Part shown: in pieces, positions 1-8,502 of the stretch
Numbering within the stretch: the stretch's first letter is position 1
Layout: every line of letters starts with the position of its first letter
Source: Limnothrix sp. FACHB-406
GTDB lineage: Bacteria; Cyanobacteriota; Cyanobacteriia; CACIAM-69d
Length of the DNA stretch: 64,000 nt
Reading direction: 5' to 3'
Assembly (NCBI RefSeq): GCF_014698235.1
Contig: NZ_JACJSP010000002.1
Location: forward strand, 124,001-188,000
Translations under genes and position numbers: made by a program
Notes under the pieces: generated by a model
Seen by the model: the letters and a program-made list of their open reading frames with translations, nothing else
The model's database searches: none
Told to the model about the DNA's origin: nothing

Positions 1-499
1 GTCCCCCCGAAAGCTGCTCGGGATAATAGTCCAATCGCTCGCCTAAGCCCACCGCCGTCAACATTTCATCCACCAGCTGATCGCACTCCGCATCGGTGTA
101 ATGGTCATGTAATTCCAAGGACAAGCGGACATTTTGGCGAGCTGTTAGAAAGCTCAAAAGATTGTGGGCCTGGAAAATATAGCCAATGTTGCAGCGAGTT
201 TTTAAGAGCTGTTCTTTGCTGGCTCCACACATTTCTTGGCCCAAAATTTTCAAGCTTCCTTCATGGGCCGATCGCAACCCTCCCAACAAGGTCAATAGGG
301 TGGTTTTTCCAGAGCCAGATGGCCCCGTCAGCAGCACAATTTCACCCGCTTGAATGATCAGGTTAATGTCATGAAGCACCTGTTTTTTGAGATCACCATT
401 GCCAAAATAGTGATTCAAATTCTGAATCGTAATGGCACCGGTTTGGCTAGATGGTTGCCCAAGGACTTGATTCGTAACCTGATCCATGACCTGATCCAT
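1..499 (-). CDS. devA: DevA-type ABC transporter ATP-binding protein (3' part cut off)
   Basis: ATPase of a DevBCA/MacB-like exporter at the cytoplasmic face of the inner membrane. Reading the minus strand from the ATG at 497-499 (a second in-frame ATG lies at 485-487) gives a frame open to the window edge. It has a Walker A motif GPSGSGKTT near residue 55 and a Q-loop (IFQAHNLLSF). The ABC signature begins (QLSGG) exactly where the window ends, so Walker B and the C-terminal half are missing. It follows devC by about 50 bp in a tetR-devB-devC-devA unit, which is the usual gene set for this exporter class. In heterocyst formers DevBCA exports glycolipids. In other cyanobacteria the substrate is unknown, so only the transporter class is assigned. 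Confidence 0.9.
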   Translation of the reverse strand, partial: MDQVMDQVTNQVLGQPSSQTGAITIQNLNHYFGNGDLKKQVLHDINLIIQAGEIVLLTGPSGSGKTTLLTLLGGLRSAHEGSLKILGQEMCGASKEQLLKTRCNIGYIFQAHNLLSFLTARQNVRLSLELHDHYTDAECDQLVDEMLTAVGLGERLDYYPEQLSGG

Positions 500-547
500 A
501 ACCTAACCCTCTGCTAGATTGATCTCTCCAAACGTGGGCAAAAATCC

Positions 548-1705
548 TTAGAAAATATCCGCTGGATCCGCTTGATAAAGCTTTTGCATGGCAATCACGC
601 TGGAGGCGCTACACATGGCAATGGTCAACACAAAAACGGTGATGGCGCGATCGAGCCGCATGAAAATTGGCAGGAGGGTGGCGGAATAGGTGATTTGATA
701 TAAACCCATTGCCAAAACCATGCTGGGCAAAAAGCCAATCACTGCCAAAATCAAGGCTTCAGTGATCAAAACGCGCACCAGGAAGGCGTTGCTGTAGCCC
801 ATGGCTTTCATGGTGGCAAATTCCGATAGGTGATCGGACACATCGGAATAGAGAATCTGATAAACAATCACGATGCCCACAATGAAGCCCATGATGGCCC
901 CAAGACCAAAAATGAAACCAATGCCGGTTCCTTCAGCCCAATATTGTTTTTCAACGTTGGCAAATTCTTCAACGGTCAAAACTCGCACATCTTTGGGCAA
1001 AAAGGCAGACAGTTTCTGTTGCATCACCACCGGATCGCTACCCGGTTGCAGTTGAATTAACCCCACTTCAATGTTGCTGGCGGAGCGATCGGGAAACAAA
1101 TGCAAAAAGGTGGAATCACTGACGATCGTGTTGCCATCTGCCGCAAAAGAGGCCCCCAGGGTGAAAGTACCGCTGACGTTCAAGAGCCGATCACTCAACT
1201 CCACTTCTAAACCATGGGGCGATCGGGCTAACCAATCGGCTACCGTGCCATATTCTGGTCGTCCCGCTTGGTCAAACAAAACTGTTTTCAGCAGGGTGAT
1301 TTGATTGAGTTGCTGTTCCACTTCCGGCAGCTTGAAACTGGGCTTTCCCGGTTCCACACCCCAAACCAAAATGGCGCGACTTTCACGGGTTTCTGGATTG
1401 CGCCATTGGCCGGTGTTGATGTAAATAGAACTCACCTCTTTCACCTCGGGCAGTGCGCGAGCTTGATAGAGCCGTTCGCGTTGGAAACTCTTAACAGAAA
1501 AAAGCGTCCGAAACTGAGGATTAATCAGGATTAAATCCGCATCAAGGTTGAGGTGGGGTTTGATGGCTGCGTCGTATAGACCACTTTGGAACCCCAACTG
1601 CATGAACATCAAAATATCTGCAAAAGCAATGCCAGCGGTGGCCACAATTAGGCGGCTTTTCTGGCGCACCAATAATAGCCAAGAAAGGGGAGTTTTTTTG
1701 GGCAT
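548..1705 (-). CDS. devC: DevC-type ABC exporter permease
   Basis: Inner-membrane permease of the DevBCA exporter, 385 residues. It has the FtsX/MacB layout: one N-terminal membrane helix (about residues 20-40), a periplasmic domain of roughly 220 residues, then three helices (about 258-285, 308-335 and 350-375). The N-terminus (PLSWLLLVRQKSRLIVATAG) and the ATMKAMGY segment near residue 300 are typical of DevC. It lies between devB (123 bp upstream) and devA (about 50 bp downstream) on the same strand, so all three are probably co-transcribed. MacB-type mechanotransmission is known for the superfamily; the cargo cannot be told from sequence. Confidence 0.9.
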   Translation of the reverse strand: MPKKTPLSWLLLVRQKSRLIVATAGIAFADILMFMQLGFQSGLYDAAIKPHLNLDADLILINPQFRTLFSVKSFQRERLYQARALPEVKEVSSIYINTGQWRNPETRESRAILVWGVEPGKPSFKLPEVEQQLNQITLLKTVLFDQAGRPEYGTVADWLARSPHGLEVELSDRLLNVSGTFTLGASFAADGNTIVSDSTFLHLFPDRSASNIEVGLIQLQPGSDPVVMQQKLSAFLPKDVRVLTVEEFANVEKQYWAEGTGIGFIFGLGAIMGFIVGIVIVYQILYSDVSDHLSEFATMKAMGYSNAFLVRVLITEALILAVIGFLPSMVLAMGLYQITYSATLLPIFMRLDRAITVFVLTIAMCSASSVIAMQKLYQADPADIF

Positions 1706-1758
1706 GGGGTCGGTTGCAACGCTAGCGAGCGTGCTGGCAAAAGAATTGATTCAATAAC

Positions 1759-1818
1759 AATCAAATGACTGCTAATCAAGTGACTATTAATCAAATGACT
1801 ATTAATCAAGTAACCGCC
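1759..1818. repeat. Tandem array, four 15-bp units
   Basis: Four consecutive 15-bp units of the form AATCAARTGACTATT lie in the devB-devC spacer. The two inner units match this form exactly; the first and last diverge in their 3' part. The array is one of many short spacer arrays in this window. No function is evident. Confidence 0.8.
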
Positions 1819-1828
1819 AATTAGCGAG

Positions 1829-3127
1829 TTAGCGAGCGTTGCCCGTGTCGGTTTCGATGCTCACTTCCACTTGCAAATTGGTGAGCGATCGCACGCGGGC
1901 CGTGCTGGCCGGATCGAGCAAAATGCGCACTTCCACCACCCGCCGATCGAGGTTTTCGCCCGGCTGATTGCTAAACACGTTTTGTTGCAACACTTGCAGT
2001 CCCACTTGGGTCACCGTGCCGCGCAAGCTGCCCTGAACAGCTTGGCCCACAATAGTTGCCGGTTGGCCAACGCGCACCAGCCCCACATCGGTTTGGTAAA
2101 CCTCCGCCACGGCCACCATTCGATCGGTCTGGGCCAGGTCAAGCAGGCCGCTATCACCAATCTTTTCGCCTGCCCGGGCATGGATCTTCAAAATTTGCCC
2201 ATCGCTGGGGGCCCGCAAATAAGCCCGTTCCAGGGCCGCCGCCGCCCGATCGCGCGCGGCCCGGGCCGCCGCCACTTCCGCCAAGGCCGTGCGCACATCC
2301 ACCGTCCGCACTTCCGCCACGCTGCTGAGGGTGGACTTGGCCTCTTGCCATTGTTGTTGGCCCGCCCGCTCAACCCGACTCAGCACCGCCGTGGCCTCTT
2401 GCACTTCCTGGCGACCGGTGCGATCGAGCCGGTTCAGTTCCGCCCGGGCTTCCTGAAGCTGCCGAAACAAAGTTTCCACCGACAGCCGCTTGGAATCGTA
2501 CCGGGAGGCAGATTCCGCCCCTTCCTGATAAAGCGCCTCATAGCGCCGATATTCTGATTGGGCATTGGCTAACTCCGCTTCCAGGCGACGGACGGCGGCC
2601 GACTGTTGGGCTAACTGCCCTTGCCACTGGGCCCGCAACCGGCTGAGCTGGGCCCGTTGAGCGTCGGTGTTCCCTTGCCATTCTGCTTGCACTCGGTTCA
2701 CGGCGGCCCGCTGGCTGTTGATGTCACCGGTTTTGGCCCCGGCCCTCACTTGGGCTAGGCGCGCTTCGGCCACCTGCACTTGGCGGTTCGCTTCGTTATA
2801 TTCGGCGGCCAACACGGTTTCCGAAGCCAACAAGGCCACCACTTGCCCCGCCCGCACCTGATCGCCTTCCCGCACGCGCAACTCACTGACCCGATCGCCA
2901 TCCAGCGCCAAGGGAGCCGCCAACCGCACCACCTCCGACTCCGGCTCCAGTCGCCCCAGGGCCGTCACGCCCGATCGCACCACCGGGCCCGGGGTTGAGC
3001 TTTGGGCCTGTTGCTCTGCCGTTGCCCGGTTCCACTGCGACAGCCCGATCGCCCCCAGGGCAATGCTTGCCGCCGCCGCGCTAGCCGCCAGAGCCAGCGT
3101 GTTGAAATTCCTGAACTTTACAATCAC
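1829..3127 (-). CDS. devB: DevB-type (HlyD) membrane fusion protein
   Basis: Periplasmic adaptor linking the DevCA inner-membrane pump to an outer-membrane TolC-like channel. The 432-residue protein has an N-terminal membrane anchor (about residues 10-30), a lipoyl-like half-motif (VREGDQVRAGQVVALL, about 85-100), a long Ala/Gln/Arg-rich coiled-coil hairpin (about 110-300), the second lipoyl half (APSDGQILKIHARAGEKI) and a beta-barrel region to the C-terminus. This order is standard for the DevB subgroup of HlyD proteins. Its start lies inside the upstream tetR gene (47-bp overlap in another frame), which implies co-transcription and perhaps translational coupling. No later in-frame Met gives an intact anchor, so the early start is preferred. 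Confidence 0.9.
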   Translation of the reverse strand: MIVKFRNFNTLALAASAAAASIALGAIGLSQWNRATAEQQAQSSTPGPVVRSGVTALGRLEPESEVVRLAAPLALDGDRVSELRVREGDQVRAGQVVALLASETVLAAEYNEANRQVQVAEARLAQVRAGAKTGDINSQRAAVNRVQAEWQGNTDAQRAQLSRLRAQWQGQLAQQSAAVRRLEAELANAQSEYRRYEALYQEGAESASRYDSKRLSVETLFRQLQEARAELNRLDRTGRQEVQEATAVLSRVERAGQQQWQEAKSTLSSVAEVRTVDVRTALAEVAAARAARDRAAAALERAYLRAPSDGQILKIHARAGEKIGDSGLLDLAQTDRMVAVAEVYQTDVGLVRVGQPATIVGQAVQGSLRGTVTQVGLQVLQQNVFSNQPGENLDRRVVEVRILLDPASTARVRSLTNLQVEVSIETDTGNAR

Positions 3128-3713
3128 GATTGGTTTGCTCCCAGTAGCCCGCTAGCATCTTGGACATCAAAACTGCCTGTTCCGCCAAGTCCAACTGCTC
3201 ACCCAAAAGCATTCGGCGGTACAGCAAGCCACTCACCCAAGCCAAAAAACACTCCAAAACCGGACGATCGTGAATTCCCAAAAAGTCTGCCAGCGCCTGA
3301 ACATAGCGATCGTGGGCCCCCTGAATCAAGGGATGTTTGCGCACCACTTCCCCCTGATGGCGGCAAAACTCCGCAATTAACAGATCCTGCTGGCGAAAAT
3401 ATTCCTCGTTGTCAATCACGCAATTCATCACCACCACAATTCGTTCGGTCAGGGTCAGCGGATGGCTCAACTGACTGAGCACTTGTTCTCCCGTATCCTC
3501 CAAGCTCAGGTAGTCCATGAGTTGGATGAAAAGGTCTTCTTTGCTCTCGAAATAGTGGTAAAGGGTTCCAGTGGAAACACCGAGTCCCTTGGCAATTTCC
3601 CGAATCGTGAGTGCGTGGTAGCCCCGTTCGGCAAACAAAGCAAAGCAACGACTCAGGAGTTCTTGGCGATAGCTCTCGTGATCAACAATTTTGGGCATTG
3701 GCTCAATACGCAA
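3081..3713 (-). CDS. TetR/AcrR-family transcriptional regulator
   Basis: DNA-binding repressor-type protein of 210 residues. The N-terminal helix-turn-helix (about residues 15-62) has the TetR pattern: a helix ending in FAERGYHALTIREIAKGLGVSTG followed by TLYHYFESKEDLF. The C-terminal two thirds is the helical ligand-binding and dimerisation domain. It is the first gene of the unit and overlaps the 5' end of devB, so it very probably controls this exporter. TetR regulators commonly repress themselves and the downstream pump until a ligand binds; the ligand here is unknown. The ATG at 3713 leaves about nine residues before the domain, which is normal. Confidence 0.9.
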   Translation of the reverse strand: MRIEPMPKIVDHESYRQELLSRCFALFAERGYHALTIREIAKGLGVSTGTLYHYFESKEDLFIQLMDYLSLEDTGEQVLSQLSHPLTLTERIVVVMNCVIDNEEYFRQQDLLIAEFCRHQGEVVRKHPLIQGAHDRYVQALADFLGIHDRPVLECFLAWVSGLLYRRMLLGEQLDLAEQAVLMSKMLAGYWEQTNRDCKVQEFQHAGSGG

Positions 3714-4426
3714 GTGTTTTTAATCGGTTTTTGTGCGGCCACACTACCTCACCTGCGCAGAATTGGCACTGAAATTGGCCTTGAAATCGACATTGTGTAA
3801 TGCATGATCAGGGGTCGATCGATGCCTAATGAATGTCGTATTCATGCCGAATCGATGCCTGAGCAATGCTGAATCAAGGAGTTCATCAGTGAAATCACTA
3901 GCAACTTATTGAGGAAGACTCTCGATTAGTTCCCTAGAGCAATTCTCTTGGGGGTTGTTTTCAGAAACGGTGATCAAGAACGGTGATCAAGAATGGTTGG
4001 TCATTGTTTTCAGGCTTGGATGACTGAATTTTGTAACCGAAATGGTGGCAACTTGGGACGAATCCTCAGCCGAAAGATTCAAGACCAAAAGATTTGCATT
4101 TAATTTGCTAATTTGCATCTTCAGGACTCAAACCCTCTGCATGGGGTCTCAGGCTGCCGGTTGATGAGTTGAGGGTTGGGGTTCTGAACTCGGATTTATT
4201 TTAAATCGAACGTTCGTTATTTTTCTAGTCCCCAACTCAAATTTTTGTCAAAATTTCCGGATAGTAGATTTTCGGTTGATTTTCTGGGGCAGCGCCCCGA
4301 TCGCCCTAACCCTTGCATTGCCGACCCGACACATTTCCCAGGGCGCTGGGTGGGAATGGATAGACTGGAGACGGAGATTGCAATCTATCCATTGCTACTC
4401 CTTGCAGCCATTGAGAATCAGTCGTC
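3714..4426. other. Intergenic region, divergent promoters
   Basis: 713 bp between tetR (leftward) and a small rightward gene. No convincing gene is visible. It contains an interrupted repeat TGAAT-5-ATTCA at 3829-3843, about 115 bp upstream of tetR, and a perfect palindrome CGAACGTTCG at 4207-4216. It also contains a few diffuse ATCGATGCC-type repeats around 3820-3865. Promoters for both flanking transcripts must lie here. Confidence 0.6.
4207..4216. promoter_or_regulatory. Perfect 10-bp palindrome, possible operator
   Basis: CGAACGTTCG lies in a short AT-rich setting. Palindromes of this kind are common TetR operators. It is about 490 bp from tetR and 210 bp from the 4427 gene, so assignment to either is a guess. 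Confidence 0.25.
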
Positions 4427-4636
4427 ATGACCATCTGGGTAAACGAACAAATGGATCCCGCAGGCATTTCCCACGCTTGCATTGCTTCTACCAGCGAAGA
4501 ACAGGCCCAGGCCTGCTATGAGTCTTTCCAAGAAAATCTGACCGATGAACAGCGCCAGGAGGGTTGGGTGGTGACTATGCGCACCGTGGATTCTTGGGAT
4601 GATGTGCCCGTGGCGGCCCTGAAGCTGAGTGTTTAA
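4427..4636 (+). CDS. Small conserved-type protein, function unknown
   Basis: 69-residue soluble acidic protein. I do not recognise the family. It starts at an ATG directly after the GTC of a GTCATGACC junction. It has no signal peptide or membrane helix. The composition (Glu/Gln/Asp-rich middle, two Cys around residues 18-30, a closing segment with DSWDDVPVAALKLSV) looks like a folded small domain rather than a chance frame. It stands alone, with spacers of over 300 bp on either side, so context gives no functional hint. Confidence 0.6.
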   Translation: MTIWVNEQMDPAGISHACIASTSEEQAQACYESFQENLTDEQRQEGWVVTMRTVDSWDDVPVAALKLSV

Positions 4637-4959
4637 GCCGGTTCAGTCGATCGCCCCTTGATTCGCCTTAGTGCTGTCTGAAGTGCTGTCTGAGCCTATG
4701 CAGCAGCCCAGATCAAATCCAGATCAAATCCGGATCAAATTTTGAACCGGTGGTTTTGAATCTGTGGTTCACGGATTCGAGGCCGACCCTAGGGGGCGAT
4801 CGAGATACAATCAGGCCGTTCGGGGCTATTTCTGTGCCATTGCACCCTGTGCCATCACAGATCGGCTTTTGCAGCGCGCTCCTACCGAACCACACCCACC
4901 CTCTTTTTCTGACAAGCTCTGTCGTTTGTTTTTAGGTATCAGCAACAGCGAGGCAAGCC
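4637..4959. other. Intergenic region with short tandem arrays
   Basis: 323 bp upstream of the coiled-coil gene. It holds two copies of a 13-bp unit (AGTGCTGTCTGA-type, 4669-4693) and three copies of an 11-bp unit (CAGATCAAATC, about 4709-4741). Otherwise it is promoter space with no gene seen. Confidence 0.6.
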
Positions 4960-5553
4960 ATGGATCGCCAAGACATTCGGGAACGGTTAGGCAACATTGA
5001 TCAAATCCGCGACATCTTGGTCGGCTCCCAGCTTCGCGACTATGAAAATCGCTTTGCGCAAATGGAGTCGGAACTCAATCTGTTGCATCAGGATTTGCAG
5101 GATCGGATTGAGGAGGTGAAGGTTTCCCTCTCAACCCAATTGCAAGCGTCCCTGGAGGCGCTGGATAAGCGGTTGAAGGGGTTCACCACCAAGATGCAGG
5201 AGGAAACCACGGACTTGCAGCAACAGAACGATCGCCTGGGTCGGCGGGTTCAGGCCATCTTTGAGGAGTTGGATCGAGCCTTTGAGGAAAAAACCACGGC
5301 GATTGATGGCCGTTTGAACGAAAGCCGCGACAAGCTGCAAGAGGACATCCGCACCCTGCGTACTCAAATTTTTGAGGAGCTGGATACGCGGTTCTCGTCC
5401 TTGCGCGATAACAAAGTGGAGCGCGAGACTTTGGCGGAGTTGATGTTTGAGCTGGGAATGCGCCTGAAGGGTCAGGATGTGGTTCCGGCGTTGCAAGCGG
5501 CGATCGATCCGCCAAGTGCCCTGTCGGTGGAGTTGGTGTCGCCGGAGGGTTAA
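4960..5553 (+). CDS. Coiled-coil protein, first gene of the GTPase/OmpA module
   Basis: 197-residue hydrophilic protein with no signal peptide or membrane helix. Heptad-like spacing of Leu/Ile/Met runs from about residue 25 to 150 (for example MESELNLLHQDLQDRIEEVK and LGRRVQAIFEELDRAFEEKT), predicting a long coiled coil. The C-terminus (ERETLAELMFELGMRLKG then a short acidic tail) looks like a small helical cap. Start is ATG 4960 with AGGC just upstream. It is followed 173 bp later on the same strand by a large membrane/OmpA protein and then a small GTPase. A scaffold or regulator role for that module is inferred from position only. Confidence 0.75.
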   Translation: MDRQDIRERLGNIDQIRDILVGSQLRDYENRFAQMESELNLLHQDLQDRIEEVKVSLSTQLQASLEALDKRLKGFTTKMQEETTDLQQQNDRLGRRVQAIFEELDRAFEEKTTAIDGRLNESRDKLQEDIRTLRTQIFEELDTRFSSLRDNKVERETLAELMFELGMRLKGQDVVPALQAAIDPPSALSVELVSPEG

Positions 5554-5726
5554 TCAGAGGGTTAGTCAACGGTTAACCGGACTGGGGCGCAACAATCATG
5601 CGGGCCGGTTCGCCAATCCTGGCCGATCGGGCATTGGGCCAACGGTGGGTTTTTCTCAGGAAGATTTCCTAGACTGGATGGAACCCGTTGTCACTGTTGG
5701 ATTGAGTTGGTTGGAGTGCTGGCCCT

Positions 5727-8177
5727 ATGCCCGATCGCAATCATTCCGAGTCGGAGCCGGTGGAGGATTGGCTAGATCTGCTGAGTCAGTTGGGCCGATC
5801 GTCTCAGTCGCCCACGGAGCGGCCACCCAGTTCGATCGCCCCGCAACCCCAAGGTTCGGTGGCGAGCCGTCTCGCAGTTCCTGATGAAACACTGCAAGGC
5901 CGAGCGGGATCCGACTTAACAGGATCTCGCTCGACCTTGGTAGAAGCCGATTTGGCCGCCGACTTAACAGCCGATTTGGCAGAAAGCCTGGCAGGAAACC
6001 TGGCAGAAAACTCAGCAGATCGTGATGAGTTACCGATCAATCCATTTGGGGCCGATCCGGATTTGTTGACCCCGCCTTCGCCCGCAACGGGGCGATCGGG
6101 GCAAGATACAACCACCAAAGCAGGGAACGGGGCCAACGGCAACGGCGCACCCTCCGAAGGCAACGGTAGCTCAGGGGAAGATGCCTGGGAGCAGTTGCAA
6201 TCGCTGCTGATTGGTGACAACTTTGTCCGCGTGGAAGATCGGGTGGAAGCCCTGCGCGGCAAAATGCAACGGGTTCAGCAGCAGGTGGATGCGATTGAGT
6301 CCCTGCTGCAAAATGCCGATCAACTGGTGGCGCACCTATCGCCCCTGATTGCGCGGTTGATTGAACGGCGGGTGCTGGATGCCCGCGAAGAAATTTGCCA
6401 AGCCCTGTTGCCCACGATCGATCGCCTGATTTACGAGCGATCGCTTCAGGATCGACAAGCCATGGCCGAGGCGATCGCCCCCGTGCTGGATGCGGCGATC
6501 GTCCAGCGAATGCAAGATGCTCCCGCTGATTTGGCCCTGGCGATCGCCCATGCCATTGCGCCCGAAACCGCCTCCGCCATGCGGGAGCAGTACCAGCTTG
6601 ATGCGGACTCGATGATTCAAGCCCTTGGGCCCATGATGGGGGCTTCAATCAAAGAGCAAATTGCCCTAGAACGGGATGCCATGGTGGATGCGCTCTATCC
6701 CGTCATTGGCAACACGATCGCCAAGTACATGAAAGACGCGATCGACTCCATCAACGAAAAGGTGCATAACACCCTGAGTATGGAAGGGGTGGGCCGCAAG
6801 ATGCGAGCCAAAATGCAAGGGGTCTCCGAAGCGGAGCTGATTTTGCGGGAAGCCATGCCCTATCGGGTACAGGCTGCTTTTTTGATCCACAAGGCCTCGG
6901 GTCTGGTGATGAGCGAATGTCAATCCGCTGACCAAGATCCCCTCGAAGGGGACATGCTGGCGGGAATGCTCACGGCCATTCGCAGCTTCGTGAATGATTG
7001 CATGGTGCAAGATGGCAACGTGTCCGAATTGCACGAAATTCAGTACAACGATTCGCAAATTGCCATGGAGGTGGCCGGTTACTGCTATTTGGCGGTGATT
7101 GTGAAAGGTCAACCGTCCAAGGGCTTCTACCGTCAGTTGCGATCGACCCTGGAGCGGTTGGTGGAACGGTACGATCGCCCCCTGCAATCCTTTGATGGCG
7201 ACTCCCGCACCCTGCCGGCCCCCGTTCACACGGCCGTGACCGGCTTGGTGCGACCCATCCAACGGCGTTCGTACCTGAACCTAAATCGGCGGGGTGGGTT
7301 TCCTTGGGCCCTGACGGGGCTAATTTTGGTGCTGAGCGCGGCGATCGCGGCCCCTTGGATTTGGTGGAACTATCAAAACCAGCGCAACCGAGGCCTGTTG
7401 GCGGCCGTGCAAGGGGCCCTGAATACCTCTCCCCAATTGGCGGTGTATAATCTATCCGTTGATTTACAAGGCGATCAGTTGCGATTGCGGGGCAAGGTTC
7501 CCTATCCTTGGCTGCGATTCCAGGCGGAACGCACAGCCACCGACACCTATCGGGCGATCGACCCAAAACGGTTTCAGCAAGCCACACCCCCCAAAAATCA
7601 AATCATTGCCGTGCAGTTGCCCACGGATCCCATTCTGGCTGCTGCCGAGGTGCAGCGGATTGCCAAAACCTTGAACCGGGATGGCAACGTGGTCAACGCT
7701 AGCTACAGCATCGATGCGCAATCTGGCGGAACGGTCACCGTCACCGGCTCCGCCCGCAGCCGAGCCGAAGCCAGCGCGATCGCGGCGGCCTTTGAGCGGG
7801 TTCCCGGCACTAACCGTGTCGTCAATTCGTTGCAAATTGTGATTCCGAGTCTGACCGTTCGGTTGTACTTTGAGTTAGGAGCCGATCGATTCGTTGATGT
7901 CGATATTGCCGGCAAAATCGATCCCATTCGCCAATTCCTGCAAAGTTATCCGGATCTGAACCTGCGCGTGGTGGGCCACAGCGCCCCCACCGAACCGAAT
8001 GCGTCGGCCCTGGCCTTGCAGCGAGCGCAATTGGTGCGATCGGCCCTCATTAGCCGAGGCATTTCGGCCCAGCGGCTAGTGCCCAGTGCCCAGGTTGGGC
8101 CCCCGCCGGATGTGACCCAAGGCGATGGGGAATGGATGAGTCGTTGCGTGCGCTTTGAAGCAATCCCAGCGCCTTAA
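5727..8177 (+). CDS. Large membrane protein: helical repeats, possible longin/roadblock-like domain, TM, two BON, OmpA
   Basis: 816 residues. In order: a disordered Ser/Gly/Ala/Asp-rich N-terminus (1-150) with short repeats such as LAADLTADLAESLAGNLAE; helical repeats (about 165-350) built on R.AMAEAIAPVL-like units; a compact alpha/beta segment (about 367-484, VQAAFLIHKASGLVMSE through YCYLAVIVKG) that resembles roadblock/longin folds; a single membrane helix (about 526-546, ALTGLILVLSAAIAAPWIWW); two BON-like segments (about 555-715); and an OmpA/MotB-type peptidoglycan-binding domain (about 715-812, LRVVGHSAPTEPNASALALQRAQ). The N-terminal half is therefore cytoplasmic and the C-terminal part periplasmic. 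The neighbouring Ras-like GTPase could be the cytoplasmic partner, because roadblock/longin domains regulate such GTPases. That fold call is by eye and uncertain; OmpA and the TM are clear. Confidence 0.85.
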   Translation: MPDRNHSESEPVEDWLDLLSQLGRSSQSPTERPPSSIAPQPQGSVASRLAVPDETLQGRAGSDLTGSRSTLVEADLAADLTADLAESLAGNLAENSADRDELPINPFGADPDLLTPPSPATGRSGQDTTTKAGNGANGNGAPSEGNGSSGEDAWEQLQSLLIGDNFVRVEDRVEALRGKMQRVQQQVDAIESLLQNADQLVAHLSPLIARLIERRVLDAREEICQALLPTIDRLIYERSLQDRQAMAEAIAPVLDAAIVQRMQDAPADLALAIAHAIAPETASAMREQYQLDADSMIQALGPMMGASIKEQIALERDAMVDALYPVIGNTIAKYMKDAIDSINEKVHNTLSMEGVGRKMRAKMQGVSEAELILREAMPYRVQAAFLIHKASGLVMSECQSADQDPLEGDMLAGMLTAIRSFVNDCMVQDGNVSELHEIQYNDSQIAMEVAGYCYLAVIVKGQPSKGFYRQLRSTLERLVERYDRPLQSFDGDSRTLPAPVHTAVTGLVRPIQRRSYLNLNRRGGFPWALTGLILVLSAAIAAPWIWWNYQNQRNRGLLAAVQGALNTSPQLAVYNLSVDLQGDQLRLRGKVPYPWLRFQAERTATDTYRAIDPKRFQQATPPKNQIIAVQLPTDPILAAAEVQRIAKTLNRDGNVVNASYSIDAQSGGTVTVTGSARSRAEASAIAAAFERVPGTNRVVNSLQIVIPSLTVRLYFELGADRFVDVDIAGKIDPIRQFLQSYPDLNLRVVGHSAPTEPNASALALQRAQLVRSALISRGISAQRLVPSAQVGPPPDVTQGDGEWMSRCVRFEAIPAP

Positions 8178-8502
8178 ATTCCTGATCCATTCCCCATCGA
8201 TCGTGAAGCCAATCGATTCACGACTCGATTCACGATGTTCCTCCCTGGCTTGCCCATGAATGAGCCATCGCTTCGGTTTGCTGGATTTGCCTGCTATGTT
8301 CGACCAGCTTGATTTGCATCATTAACCCGCTGGAACCAGGCTCCTGAGCAATTCCCTTGCTTTGAATCATGTCCTGAATTGCCCATCCGCGATCGCCAGG
8401 GGGCCCGAAAATCGGGAGTTTTGCCGTTGAATTTCGGCCAGTTTCCATCCTGTCTTCTACAATCGGCCCAGTCGCCGGTGCGTTTGCCAACCCCCTAAAG
8501 CC
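8178..8502. other. Intergenic region
   Basis: 325 bp between the OmpA-domain gene and the GTPase gene. It shows a partial repeat of AATCGATTCACGACTCGATTCACG near 8211-8236 and no convincing gene on either strand. The GTPase may have its own promoter here. Confidence 0.5.

Noticed and set aside
7464-7835. Minus-strand frames inside the OmpA-domain gene (also at 5804-6648, 6666-7587)
   Set aside because: They lie wholly within a well-supported gene, have odd composition and no start signals; they are shadows of high-GC coding sequence.
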